The notes below the pieces were generated by a model. It made no database searches. It was not told the origin of the DNA and saw nothing but the letters and a program-made list of their open reading frames with translations. DNA of 18,034 nt from PFJX01 sp031426815 (lineage in GTDB: Bacteria; Pseudomonadota; Gammaproteobacteria; Burkholderiales; Thiobacillaceae): positions 1 through 18,034 of the forward strand of contig JASJPG010000041.1 of assembly GCA_031426815.1 (NCBI GenBank), read 5' to 3'. Positions 7,430-17,209 of this stretch are shown one piece after another (the stretch's first letter is position 1; every line of letters starts with the position of its first letter). Made by a program: the position numbers and the translations under genes.

Positions 7430-7711
7430 ATGCTGGAACGGACAGAGACACGCCGCGACACCCGAAGCTGCGTCCGCCGAGCGGAACTCATGCGCAACCG
7501 ACTGTTCAGGCGCTGGTTCGCCCGCGGCCTGCGGCGATTTTGGTCGGCCCTTGCGGCCGTAGGCGCCGAAGCGGAACTGCGTGCACTGGACGCGCGCGAG
7601 TTGCACGACCTCGGGCTCGACCGGGGTGGCATCGCTTACGCCGCGCGGCACGGGCGCGTGCGAGGTTTATTGTCGCGTCACCCGCCAAGTGAGTGGCAAC
7701 ACCACTTGTAG
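7430..7711 (+). CDS. DUF1127 small basic protein (YjiS-like)
   Basis: The product is 93 residues, with AGGAG at 7419-7423 ahead of ATG 7430. The C-terminal half carries the DUF1127 signature LRALDARELHDLGLDRGGI, and the N-terminus is very rich in arginine. Small DUF1127 proteins occur widely in proteobacteria; several have been linked to RNA binding or phosphate and carbon metabolism, but no role can be assigned here. It is divergent from the MocR regulator and probably under its control. Its stop codon TAG (7709-7711) lies inside the first arm of the inverted REP pair, so the last residues may have been altered by repeat insertion. Confidence 0.75.
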   Translation: MLERTETRRDTRSCVRRAELMRNRLFRRWFARGLRRFWSALAAVGAEAELRALDARELHDLGLDRGGIAYAARHGRVRGLLSRHPPSEWQHHL

Positions 7712-7767
7712 GAGCGCCTTCCAAGGCGCGATTGTTGCGGACTTCGCGCCTTGGAAGGCGCTCCTAC
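7708..7767. repeat. Inverted pair of GTAGG-type REP elements (BIME-like)
   Basis: A 24-base unit starting GTAGGAGCGCCTTCC (7708-7731) is repeated as a perfect reverse complement at 7744-7767, with 12 bases between. Each unit is itself an imperfect palindrome (GCGCCTT-CC-AAGGCGC). The leading GTAG tetranucleotide is the hallmark of REP elements mobilised by RAYT transposases in Pseudomonas and related genera. It lies between the convergent DUF1127 and methyltransferase genes and can also act as a bidirectional transcription end. No RAYT gene is in the window. Confidence 0.85.
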
Positions 7768-7796
7768 GACATCGGTAACGGCACGAGTCAGGCCGC

Positions 7797-8543
7797 TCAA
7801 ACCGCCTCCGCCACCACGCGCAGCCGCCGGTAGTCCGCCCACCAGGCGCCGTCGCGCCAGAGTGTCGGCCGCAATGCGGCTTCCATGTCGACCAGCACGG
7901 CTTCGCACGTCGCGGTATCGAGTCCGTCCAGTTGCTGCAACAGGAACTGCAACACCCATTGGCGCAAGCCGTCCTCGCCATGCAACGGCGTCGGCAGATC
8001 GAAATGCCAGGCGGCGCGGACGATGAAACCGTTCGCCTCCAGCCGCGTCGCGTAATCAGCCAGGCTCGGGAAGAAGCAGGGGCTGCAATATTCGCGTCCG
8101 GCCTGGCGCTGCAACGCGGCCGCGATCGCCGCTTCCAGGGCTTCGCAATTGCGCTGGCCACCGAATTCGGCCACCAACCGCCCGCCCGCTTTGAGCGCGC
8201 GCCGCATGCCGCGAATGGCGTCATCGACGCGCGTCACCCAATGCAACACGGCATGCGAAAACACCGCATCGAACTCGGCCTCGAACGGCAATGCCGCTGC
8301 ATCCTCGACACGAAAATCCAGCGCCGGAAAGCGGCTGCGCGCGGCTGCGATCATCTCGGCCGACGCATCCGCGCCGACCACGCGGGCGCCGGATGCGGCG
8401 ATGGTCTGGGCAATGTCGCCAGTGCCGCAACCCAGGTCGAGGATGCGCTCGCCGACTTGTGGCGCGAGCAGGTCAAGCAAAGCGCGGCCGCGTTCGATGA
8501 TGAAGCCGTGGCGGTTCAAATAGCGTTCGCTGTCCCATTTCAT
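7797..8543 (-). CDS. Class I SAM-dependent methyltransferase (Tam/BioC-like)
   Basis: The product is 248 residues. Its start overlaps the PchB-like stop (ATGA, 8540-8543), showing coupling. The N-terminal Rossmann domain carries motif I LDLGCGTG (35-42), an acidic ribose-binding residue in VVGADAS, DAAALPF, and the FSHAVLHWV motif. This pattern is closest to trans-aconitate methyltransferase and BioC relatives. The C-terminal half is a helical cap with many tryptophans, probably forming the substrate pocket. The substrate is unknown; the neighbouring chorismate-type enzyme raises the possibility of a chorismate-derived acid. Confidence 0.85.
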   Translation of the reverse strand: MKWDSERYLNRHGFIIERGRALLDLLAPQVGERILDLGCGTGDIAQTIAASGARVVGADASAEMIAAARSRFPALDFRVEDAAALPFEAEFDAVFSHAVLHWVTRVDDAIRGMRRALKAGGRLVAEFGGQRNCEALEAAIAAALQRQAGREYCSPCFFPSLADYATRLEANGFIVRAAWHFDLPTPLHGEDGLRQWVLQFLLQQLDGLDTATCEAVLVDMEAALRPTLWRDGAWWADYRRLRVVAEAV

Positions 8544-8863
8544 GGCTGTTCTCCTTGGTCGGCCTGCCAGTGACGCATTTCTTCCGCGATGAAGTACGCG
8601 ACCAGATCGCGGTAAAGCTGCTCGATCACCTCCGGGCTCAGCCCCTGTTGTGCCGCCCAGTCCCGGCGCTGCGCCAGCATCGCGGCGAAACGTTCCGGCG
8701 CGCGTACGGCGGTGGCGTCGGTCTTGAACGGCGCGGCGGCGCGGACATAGCGAAAGCGTTTACCCAGCAGGGTGATGACGGCTTCATCGATGCGGTCGAT
8801 CTCGGCGCGGATATCGGCCATACCGGTACAGTCTTCCGGTTCCTTTTCGTTACTGATCTGCAT
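8540..8863 (-). CDS. PchB-like chorismate mutase type II / isochorismate-pyruvate lyase
   Basis: The product is 107 residues, the normal AroQ size. It aligns along its length with Pseudomonas PchB as I recall it: EDCTGMADIRAEIDRID, LGKRFRYVRAAAPFK, APERFAAML and YFIAEEMRHW. By that alignment R19, R36 and K47 correspond to PchB R14, R31 and K42. The catalytic Gln90 of PchB is replaced by Glu95. Family members convert chorismate to prephenate or isochorismate to salicylate plus pyruvate. No isochorismate synthase is nearby, so mutase activity may be the more likely role. It lies three bases after the EamA gene and overlaps the methyltransferase gene. The start has only a weak ribosome site, suggesting coupling to EamA. 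Confidence 0.88.
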   Translation of the reverse strand: MQISNEKEPEDCTGMADIRAEIDRIDEAVITLLGKRFRYVRAAAPFKTDATAVRAPERFAAMLAQRRDWAAQQGLSPEVIEQLYRDLVAYFIAEEMRHWQADQGEQP

Positions 8864-8866
8864 GAT

Positions 8867-9757
8867 TCACGCCCAATTTGCTTTGAACACACCGCGCAAG
8901 GCGGTCTTCTGGTGCACGCCCAGCCCGATGCCGATGCAGGCGGTTCCCGCCCACACCTGCGCGCTGACCACCTCGCCATTCAGCCAACTGCCCAGCAGCA
9001 GGGCCAGCACCGGGGTAATCAGCGTGATCAGCGCGACCTTGCCGGTCTCCATATGCTTGATGACGTAGTAGTACAGCGCGAAGCCGAGCACCGAGCCGAA
9101 CACGGCGAGATAGAGGATGGCGGCGCCGGCGCGCAGCGGCACGCTGGCGGGAACGTGGCCGTCGAACAGCCACCAGACCAGGCCGAACAGCGGCATCGCC
9201 ACGCTCAGCGTGCCGGCGGTGGTGGCCAGCGGCGGGCTGTCGTCGCCGATGCGCTTGATCCAGACCAGGCTGGCGGAATAGATCGTCACCGCCGCCAGCA
9301 AAGCCGCCACGCCAGCAACGGCATGGGCACCTCCCATCTCACCGCTGTCGCCGAAGATCACGCCGAGCCCGGCCAGGCCGAGCACCATGCCGACGATCTT
9401 GTGCGCACGGAGCGCCTCCTCGTCCAGCCAGCGCAGGGCCAGCAAGCCGGTCACCAGCGGCGACAGGCCGAACAGCACCGACACCAGGCCGGAGTGAATG
9501 TATTGCGAACCCCAATAGGTCAGCGTCATCGCGCCGAACAAGCCAAGTCCGCCGGCCAGATAGCTCATGCGCGCACGCCGATGGAGCGGCAGGCCGACGC
9601 GCCAGACGGCGAGGATCAGCGCGGCGACAACGAGGCCGATGGCCATGCGGGAAGCGACGGCGAAGGCGAACCCCGCACCTTGCGCGCTCCATTTGATCGC
9701 CAGCGGCGTGGTCGACCAGATCAAGATGACCGTGAGATAGGCGGCCGGGACAGACAT
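8867..9757 (-). CDS. EamA/DMT family transporter
   Basis: The product is 296 residues with about ten hydrophobic segments in two EamA repeats (roughly 4-135 and 145-285). Typical segments are YLTVILIWSTTPLAIKW at the N-terminus, the LIYWGSQ-like TYWGSQYIHSGLVSVLFGLSPL stretch of repeat one, and VFGSVLGFALYYYVIKHM and ALITLITPVLALLLGSWLNGE in repeat two. The start at 9757 has GGGAG eight bases upstream. DMT proteins export metabolites such as amino acids. It heads a three-gene unit with the chorismate-type enzyme and the methyltransferase, so the product may be exported by it. The cargo is unknown. A terminator-like hairpin lies just before the start. Confidence 0.9.
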   Translation of the reverse strand: MSVPAAYLTVILIWSTTPLAIKWSAQGAGFAFAVASRMAIGLVVAALILAVWRVGLPLHRRARMSYLAGGLGLFGAMTLTYWGSQYIHSGLVSVLFGLSPLVTGLLALRWLDEEALRAHKIVGMVLGLAGLGVIFGDSGEMGGAHAVAGVAALLAAVTIYSASLVWIKRIGDDSPPLATTAGTLSVAMPLFGLVWWLFDGHVPASVPLRAGAAILYLAVFGSVLGFALYYYVIKHMETGKVALITLITPVLALLLGSWLNGEVVSAQVWAGTACIGIGLGVHQKTALRGVFKANWA

Positions 9758-9788
9758 GGCAAAACTCCCTTTTGGGGTTGGAGAAACC

Positions 9789-9829
9789 AAAAAACAAAAA
9801 GGCCGCGGACCTTGTGGGTCGGCGGCCTT
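9789..9829 (-). terminator. Intrinsic terminator or attenuator in the leader of the EamA unit
   Basis: On the - strand an 8+4 base-pair stem (arms 9829-9822 and 9806-9799, with inner GACC/GGTC pairing and a five-base loop) is followed by TTTTTGTTTTTT. The T-run ends only 31 bases before the EamA start, too close to leave room for a separate promoter. It is therefore either an attenuator in the EamA leader or the end of the helicase transcript, whose gene stops 181 bases upstream. Confidence 0.7.
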
Positions 9830-9861
9830 GGCAGATTTTTTTCAACTTCTGCGGCGATGAA

Positions 9862-9876
9862 CTATCGCTGCATCAT
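9862..9876 (-). other. Candidate mini leader ORF (MMQR-stop) and hairpin
   Basis: On the - strand GGGAGA (9882-9877) is followed directly by ATG ATG CAG CGA TAG. The stop codon lies within a small stem-loop, GCGAT-AGTTC-ATCGC (9868-9854), and a second stem GCAGA/TCTGC (9852-9831) leads into the terminator. The arrangement could couple translation to attenuation. No codon run pointing to a particular amino acid is present. This is a tentative call. Confidence 0.25.
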
Positions 9877-10009
9877 TCTCCCGGACCGGACCCCGCGCGC
9901 ATGCGCCATGCCCGCAGTCGCATGACGACTAGCGCGCGGCGGCAAAACTTGGCGGAGTTCTGGTGGAGGGAAGACATGGCTGGATTGTTGAAGGACGCGG
10001 GAAGGGCTG

Positions 10010-12013
10010 TCAACCGAAAATTCGCCGCGCATCACGGCCAGCCGGCACGAACACCGCCTCGATGGCCTCCGGCAAGCGCTCTGAGGCGACCAGGATCAGA
10101 CGCTGGCCGGCGCGGGTCATTGCCATGTACAGCTTGCGCGCGTGTTCTTCCTGCAGCTGGGCTTGAGCTTCCAGGCTGACATCGGGCAACGCGCCTTGCG
10201 CCAGCAGGTTTTCCAGCCCGACCAGAAACACCACGCTGGCTTCCAGCCCGGTCGCCGTCTCCAGATACGCCACGCGCAGGTAATCCGGCCCGTAGCCGTG
10301 CGGCGGCAGTTTCTTGTGCTCCTTGCGGTTCAGCCACCAGATCCGTTCTTCGCCGAAGCGCTCGCCCAGTTCCCGCACCAGCAGCGACTTGTCGACCTTG
10401 TCGCCATAAATCACCAGCAGGCTGGCCAAGGGCAAAGGCGTCTGGCTGGCGGCGGCGACTTCGTTGACCAGCCGATCCAGCGCATCCTGCGGGGAGTCGG
10501 CGTAAATCAACAGCGGCGGCGTGCCGGCCTGCATGTCGGCGAAGTCTGGCTCCAGATAATCGTCCGGATCGCCCCGCGTCGCCTGCGCCAGAAGCCGGCT
10601 CGCGGCCTGCAGGATGGCGCGCGTGGTGCGATACGACTTGCGCAGTTTGCGGGTCCGGCCGGCCACCTCCAGACCGACGCTTTTCCAGCTCAGCCGGCTT
10701 TTCATGAAGCCCTGATTCGGATCGGCACAGAGAAACAACTGGCTCTGGTTTTCCAGCGCCAGCTTGACGACCTGGAACCACGACGGCGCGAAGAACTGGG
10801 CCTCGTCGACCAGGATGTGGTGATAGCGCTCCAGTCGGCGCTGATCCTTAAGCAGGCAAATATCGCGCGGCAACGCGCTCCACATGCGCAGATGGCTGCG
10901 CGCCAAAGCCGCCGTGACCGCCTCATACAAGGGCCAGACCATTGCGCGCTCCCCGGCGCGCAACGCAAACCCCTGGCCGGCGCGGTTTGCCGCCTGATAC
11001 TGCGCTTCGCCGGCGATGAGACTGGCGTTGATGAAATCGAACTCGTCGGCGAGTTGACTATCGCTCGGCTTCAAATCCGGCCATTGCGCGCGATAGCGAT
11101 TGACCAGCTCGGCGACATGGCCGGGCCGTTCAGGCATGCTCGGCCATTTGCCGAACAGCCGGTTCCACTGTCGCGCCACCCAGGCGGAGAAAGTGATGAT
11201 CTCCAGGTTATCCGGCACGCCGCCGTAGGCCGCGTGCAGGCGCGCCTTGATGTCGGCAACGATGGGCGTGTTGTGGATCAACAGCAGAATCCGCTGCGCG
11301 GGAAACAGTTGCGCCAGCATGCGTGCCCGATTCAACGCGATCAAAGTCTTGCCGCTGCCGGCCACGCCATTGACCAGACGCAGCGAGAAATCGCGGGCCG
11401 CATCCGCCTGCTCCTGCGGCAACTCCTGCGTCGACTCCAGGTCCACTTTGGCGAGCCACTCCTGCTCGACATCGAGAAAATAGCGCCGCGTGGTGCACAC
11501 CGCCGGAATTTCCGCCTCCGGAAAATACCGCCCCAGCAGGGCTTGTTCGTCTTCCGCAGCCAACGGCGCCAGCAGACGCGGCAGCAGTTTTTCGCCGACC
11601 TGAAGAAACTGCGCCCGGGACAGCAGACGGATGCCGAAACGCGCCAGATACCGTCTCGACAGCGCCCGCGTTTCCTCTGGGGAACACGACCACATCAGCA
11701 TCAGCTTGACCAACTGCCGGTTGGCCGTCGCATCGAGGCCATCGAGCGCGCCGAAGCGGCCAAGCATCGTTTCGAACGCGTCGCGGCCAGCGGCCTCGAT
11801 CAATTGATCGGCATCGAGCTCGGCGAACGGCGTCTCGCACAACGCAATCGCCAACCAACCCTGTTCGGCATGCTGCACGAACACCTCCGGCACCCAACCC
11901 GTAGCCAGCACCGGCCGCCGCACCGTGCAGGCCGCATCGAGCGTATCGAGCACGCGCCTGAGTTGCAGATTGCGCCCCGAAACACTCGGCCACTCCGGAA
12001 TGAACAGGGGCAT
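10010..12013 (-). CDS. UvrD/Rep-type superfamily I helicase-like protein
   Basis: The product is 667 residues. Helicase motifs in order: Walker A GVAGSGKT (K near residue 222), motif Ia-like ILLLIHNTPIVADIKARL, Walker B VDEAQFF (about 402-408), motif III-like LCADPNQGFMKSR, motif IV SYRTTRAI, motif V-like TATGLEASVVFLVGLEN and motif VI LYMAMTRAGQRL. The N-terminal 200 residues are unassigned but contain the LLGRYFPEAEIPAVCTTRRYFLD segment that I associate with this helicase type. No nuclease motif was found. It probably unwinds DNA in repair or remodels nucleoprotein; a defence role cannot be excluded but has no partner gene here. It lies 15 bases after the CDF gene in the same direction, so the two may share a transcript. 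Confidence 0.88.
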   Translation of the reverse strand: MPLFIPEWPSVSGRNLQLRRVLDTLDAACTVRRPVLATGWVPEVFVQHAEQGWLAIALCETPFAELDADQLIEAAGRDAFETMLGRFGALDGLDATANRQLVKLMLMWSCSPEETRALSRRYLARFGIRLLSRAQFLQVGEKLLPRLLAPLAAEDEQALLGRYFPEAEIPAVCTTRRYFLDVEQEWLAKVDLESTQELPQEQADAARDFSLRLVNGVAGSGKTLIALNRARMLAQLFPAQRILLLIHNTPIVADIKARLHAAYGGVPDNLEIITFSAWVARQWNRLFGKWPSMPERPGHVAELVNRYRAQWPDLKPSDSQLADEFDFINASLIAGEAQYQAANRAGQGFALRAGERAMVWPLYEAVTAALARSHLRMWSALPRDICLLKDQRRLERYHHILVDEAQFFAPSWFQVVKLALENQSQLFLCADPNQGFMKSRLSWKSVGLEVAGRTRKLRKSYRTTRAILQAASRLLAQATRGDPDDYLEPDFADMQAGTPPLLIYADSPQDALDRLVNEVAAASQTPLPLASLLVIYGDKVDKSLLVRELGERFGEERIWWLNRKEHKKLPPHGYGPDYLRVAYLETATGLEASVVFLVGLENLLAQGALPDVSLEAQAQLQEEHARKLYMAMTRAGQRLILVASERLPEAIEAVFVPAGRDARRIFG

Positions 12014-12028
12014 CGGCCTGAACCCTCC

Positions 12029-12928
12029 TCAGCGCAACCGCAAGATGCGCAGCGCGCCGGACAACACCAGCAAGCCGATCAGCGCGCCGATGATCCAGTC
12101 CGGCCAGGGCGAGGCGGTCCAGCTCACCAGCAGGCCGGCGGCGATGACGCCGAGATTGGCGAGGACGTCGTTGGCCGAGAAGATGTAGCTCGCCCGCATG
12201 TGTACGCCGGCATGGCGGTGGCGGTAGATGAGCAGCAGGCAGGCGATGTTGGCGGCGAGCGCCAGTGTCGCGATGCCGACCATCGCGACACCTGCCGGCG
12301 CTGCGCCGGTGAGCATGTGCCGCGCAGTTTCCGCCAGCGCACCGAAGGCAAGCAGCATCTGCAAACCGCCGGACAGCCGCGCTGCCGCGAGTTTGTGGCG
12401 TGCGGCGCGGCCCACCGCGTAGAGCGCGACGGCGTAGACCGCCGCGTCGGCGAACATGTCCATGGCATCGGCGATCAAGCCGGCCGAATGCGCCCACCAG
12501 CCGGCGCCCAGTTCAATCACGAACAGGGTCGCGTTGATCGCCAGCAACCAGATCAGCACACGCCGTTCGCTGGCGGGATCGAGATTCGCATTCAGCGATG
12601 GCGTCGCTGCGTCGAGTGGCCGCGATTCGACCAGTTCGGCGCCGTAACCGAGCGGCAGCAAGCGTTCGAGAATCGCGTTGGCATCGCCGCCATGATCGAG
12701 CGTCAGTGCGCGGCCGGGCAGGTCGAAAGCGTAGGCGGCAACCGGCGCGTCGGCCAGACGCAGTCGGATCATCTCTTCTTCCGCTGCGCAGTCCATGCCG
12801 GGAATGCGGAACAACGAACGCGCCAAGGGCTGCTCGCCAAGCTGGGCATGGGCGGCGGGTAATTCGGTCAAGCCCGCGGGTTTGGCACTGCACGCGCAGG
12901 CGCCTGAACAGGGAGGTACAGCGGACAT
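12029..12928 (-). CDS. HMA-domain cation diffusion facilitator (heavy-metal efflux)
   Basis: The product is 299 residues. A cysteine cluster at the N-terminus (CSGACAC, residues 7-13) is followed by an HMA-like domain with RIPGMDCAAE (41-50), in which the second cysteine of the usual CxxC is replaced to give CxxE. Residues about 122-299 are a CDF membrane domain with six hydrophobic segments, including WWAHSAGLIADAMDMFADA, which carries the metal-site aspartates, and YIFSANDVLANLGV in the fifth helix. There is no long C-terminal cytoplasmic CDF domain, so the metal-sensing part appears to have been moved to the N-terminus. Probable substrates are zinc, cobalt, cadmium or similar ions; which one is not determinable. 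Confidence 0.88.
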   Translation of the reverse strand: MSAVPPCSGACACSAKPAGLTELPAAHAQLGEQPLARSLFRIPGMDCAAEEEMIRLRLADAPVAAYAFDLPGRALTLDHGGDANAILERLLPLGYGAELVESRPLDAATPSLNANLDPASERRVLIWLLAINATLFVIELGAGWWAHSAGLIADAMDMFADAAVYAVALYAVGRAARHKLAAARLSGGLQMLLAFGALAETARHMLTGAAPAGVAMVGIATLALAANIACLLLIYRHRHAGVHMRASYIFSANDVLANLGVIAAGLLVSWTASPWPDWIIGALIGLLVLSGALRILRLR

Positions 12929-12995
12929 GGCGGAATCCTTGCAGGGAACGCGGAAAGTCTAGCAGCACCCGAAGCAACACCGCGCACCACCTCCA

Positions 12996-13023
12996 GCCTT
13001 GCCGCCCCCCTATAAAGCCAGGG
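12996..13023. repeat. Left copy of a 28-30 base imperfect direct repeat
   Basis: This copy starts GCCTTGCCGCC and ends CTATAAAGCCAGGG. It matches 17379-17408 with two substitutions and two single-base gaps over 30 aligned positions. It lies in the gap 12929-13068, between the CDF start and the end of the receiver-GspE gene. The run of C and the AGGGGG just after it can also fold into a six-base-pair stem (13004-13026) without a T-run. The rest of the gap holds nothing recognised. Confidence 0.6.
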
Positions 13024-13068
13024 GGCCATGCGAGTTCGAGGGCAGACGCTAGAGCGGCATTCAGGGCG

Positions 13069-15299
13069 TTATTGCGGCCCCAGGATACGCAGCACTTCGT
13101 CGGCGGTGGTGATGCCCTGGCGGATTTTCTCGGCGCCGTCGTCCAGCACGCCGCGCACGTCGATCTCGTGCAGATGCTTGCGGATCTCGACCACGCTGGC
13201 GCCGCTGGCGATCAGGTCGCGCAGCCGGTCGTCCATCACCAGCACCTCGAACAGACCGATGCGGCCCAGGTAGCCGGTGCCGTGGCAGTGGACGCAGCCG
13301 CGCCCGTGCCAGCCCTGGCCGAAGCCGGCCGGGTCCAGGCCGAGGGCGCGGAAGGCGTCCGGGTCGGGATCGCTCTCCTCGCGGCAGTGCGGGCAGATGC
13401 AGCGGGCCAGGCGCTGGGCGACGATGCCTTCCAGGGCGGTGGCGACGATCAGGGGTTTCAGGCCCATGTCGAACAGGCGCGTGAGGGTGGCGGCGGCGGA
13501 GTTGGTGTGCAGGGTGGAGAACACCAGATGGCCGGTCAGCGCCGCGTGGAAGGCCACTTCGGCGGACTCCAGATCGCGGATCTCGCCCAGCAGGATGACG
13601 TCCGGGTCCTGGCGCAGCATGGAGCGCAGCACGCTGGAAAAGGTCAGGCCGATCTTTTCCCGGATCAGCACCTGGCTGGCGGCATCCAGGTAGTACTCGA
13701 CCGGGTCCTCCACCGTTAGGTAGTTGCGGCCGCTGTCCATGTCGTGCTGCAACAGGCTGTACAGCGTGGTGGTCTTGCCGCTGCCGGTGGGGCCGGTGGC
13801 CAGGATGATGCCCTGCGGCTTCTTCACGATGTGCTCAATCTGGGCCAGCACGCCGGGGAAGAAGCCCAGGTTTTCCAGGCGCTCGACCGGGGCGCTGCGT
13901 TCCAGCAGACGCATGACCACCTTTTCGCCATTGATGGTGGGCAGGGTGGAGATGCGCAGGTCCACCATGCGCAACGCAGTCTTGACCGTGATGCGCCCGT
14001 CCTGCGGGCGCCGCCGTTCGCTGATGTCCAGCTCGGCCATGACCTTGAGGCGCGAGACCAGGGACTGCTGCAGGGCATGCGGAATCTGGATCTTGTCGAG
14101 CAGGATGCCATCGATGCGGTAGCGCACCATCACCGACTTGGCGCGCGGATGGATGTGGATGTCGCTGGCGCGCAGGCGGATGGCCTCGACGATGATGGCG
14201 TTGACCAGGCGGATCGCCGGCGGCTCCTCGGTGGCGCGCAGCAGATCCTCGATCGGGGCGGCGTCCTCGTCCTCGTCGATGACGATCTGGATACCCTCGT
14301 AGGGGTCTTCGTCCATCATCAGTTCGTTCATATCGCCGACGTCGTCCCCCTCGGCGCCGAATATCTCGTTCAGCTTGGCGGTGATCTCCGCCACGCGCGC
14401 GCAGACCGGGCGGATCTCCATGCCGGTGAGGAAGCGCAGGTCGGCGAGCAGGCCGTCGTCGAGAGGGTCGGCGGTGGCCAGCATGAGCCGGCGCGCCTCC
14501 ACGCGCAGGGGCACCACCCATTGCCGGCGGCAGATCTGTTTGGGGACCAGGGCCGCCACGGCGGGGTCCACCTGGAATTCCGCCAGAGCGACTTCCTCAA
14601 ACAGCAGCTCCTTGACCATGATGGCGTGGATCTTCTCCGCCGCCACCCAATCCCGGTCGTGCAGCAAGCGGATGACCGGCTCCTTGTGCGCCTGTTGCAG
14701 GCGGAACAGTTCCTGGACCTGCTGCGGATTGAGCAGGCCGCGCTTGCCCAGCATGATCGCCAGTTGGCTGTGGTTGTTGACGGACAGCTTGGCGAGCTGG
14801 CCGATCTCGCGGGTGCGGTCGGCATTTTCCCGTTGCAGGCTCCGGTTCTTGTCGCGCAATTCGGACTGTTCCAGGGCAAGGGACACCGACAGGCGCAGGT
14901 CGTCGTCGTTCCAGGGCTTGAGGATGAAGCGATACACCGCCCCGGATTTGACCGCCTCCAGCACCGCGTTCATGTCGGCGTGGCCGGTAAGCATGAAGCG
15001 CATGGTGTCCGGCTGCAGCGCGCGCACCCGTTGCAGCAGTTCACCGCCCTTGATGCCCGGCATCATGTAGTCGCTGACGATCAGCTGGACGGTTTCCTTC
15101 TCCAGCAGTGCCAGCGCCTCCTCCCCGCTGGCAGCGGTAAGCACCTCGTAGTTTTCCCGGTGGAACACACGTTTCAGTGCGTTGAGCACATTCGGCTCGT
15201 CGTCCACGAACAGGAGGCGATAGTGCTTCCCCGCGGCGGCCGGTTGCGGGTTAGCGGCGGGCGGCGGCGCAGCCCCGGTGAACAGGTCGGCGTAGTCGC

Positions 15300-15303
<4 letters not shown>
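13069..15303 (-). CDS. Receiver domain fused to a GspE/PilB-type assembly ATPase
   Basis: The product is 744 residues. Start 15303 overlaps the kinase stop (ATGA); an open frame runs further upstream but is kinase antisense-frame sequence. Residues 28-145 are an intact receiver: D34-D35, phospho-acceptor D78 in VSDYMMPG, T106 and K129-P130. A charged helical linker leads to an N-terminal GspE/MshEN-like domain (about 170-310). The C-terminal ATPase has RASDIHIHP, Walker A GPTGSGKTTT (about 503-512), LTVEDPVEYY, LLGEIRDLESAEVAFHAALTG, HTNSA and a four-cysteine zinc site (CPHC near 637, CVHC near 670). All catalytic parts seem present. GspE/PilB ATPases power type II secretion or type IV pilus assembly. 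Here phosphorylation probably controls the motor. No pilus genes are in the window. Confidence 0.93.
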
Positions 15304-16549
<1,246 letters not shown>

Positions 16550-16553
<4 letters not shown>

Positions 16554-17209
16554 GGCTTGGCGGCGGCGCCCATCGCGGCGGCGATGAAGGCGGCTTGATC
16601 GGTGGCGTGGCGGGTAGCCAGGTCGAGCTCCTGGTCCAGGTTCCGGTACAGGGCGCCGAGCAGGATCTGGAAGGTTTCCAGCACACCATCGCCGCGTAGC
16701 GCGCTGGCGAAGGCGAGCGGCCAGGGTGCGGCGGCCCAGCGCGCCTGCGCCGCCTGTTCGGCGATGATGTGGGGCAGGTCGCGCTTGTTGAACTGAATCA
16801 CCATGGGCAGGTGTTCCAGGTCCAGACCGACATGGCGGGTGTTCTCCATCAGGTTGCGGAACGAGGCGGCGTTGTTCTCGCCCTGGTTTTCCTGGGAGTC
16901 GGCGACGAACACCACGCCGTCGGCGCGGGACAGCACCGCCTTGCGGGTGGCGTCATGCGCCACCTGGCCGGGCACGGTGTAGAGCTTGAACTTCACCAGC
17001 CAGCCGGAAGGCAGGGTAAAGCCCACCGGGAACAGATCGAAGAACAGGGTGCGGTCGCCCTGGGTTTCCAGGGCCATGATCTCGCCCTTGAGGGTGGGCG
17101 CCAACAGGTCATGCAAGCGGGTCAGATTGGTGGTCTTGCCGCTCAGGGCCGGTCCGTAATACACCAGCTTGCCGCTGATGCGGCGGCGGGTTTCATCGAT
17201 ATCGGCCAT
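16550..17209 (-). CDS. MglA-like Ras-family GTPase
   Basis: The product is 219 residues. The G1 P-loop is GPALSGKTTN (19-28), the G3 region is TVPGQVAHDATRKAVL (from 78), and base recognition is NKRD (141-144). KLVYYGPALSGKTTNL and GVVFVADSQ are strongly characteristic of the MglA family, which sets polarity and controls type IV pili and gliding in Myxococcus and pili in other bacteria. The C-terminal 40 residues extend beyond the core fold. It is the first gene of the three-gene unit. No roadblock gene adjoins it; the one at 1527-1889 is about 15 kb away. Start 17209 is the ATG of MADIDETRRRISGKLVYYG; no strong ribosome site is visible. Confidence 0.92.

Noticed and set aside
8555..9925. Long + strand open frame of 456 codons
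   Set aside because: It is antisense to the chorismate mutase-like and EamA genes, is very rich in Gln, His and Arg, and has no recognisable domain; a shadow of GC-rich coding.
10142..12862. Long + strand open frame of 906 codons
   Set aside because: It runs antisense across both the helicase and CDF genes, which have clear motifs. Composition is typical of an antisense shadow.
13004..13026. GC-rich hairpin as a terminator
   Set aside because: There is no T-run on either side, and the sequence is better explained as part of the direct repeat.
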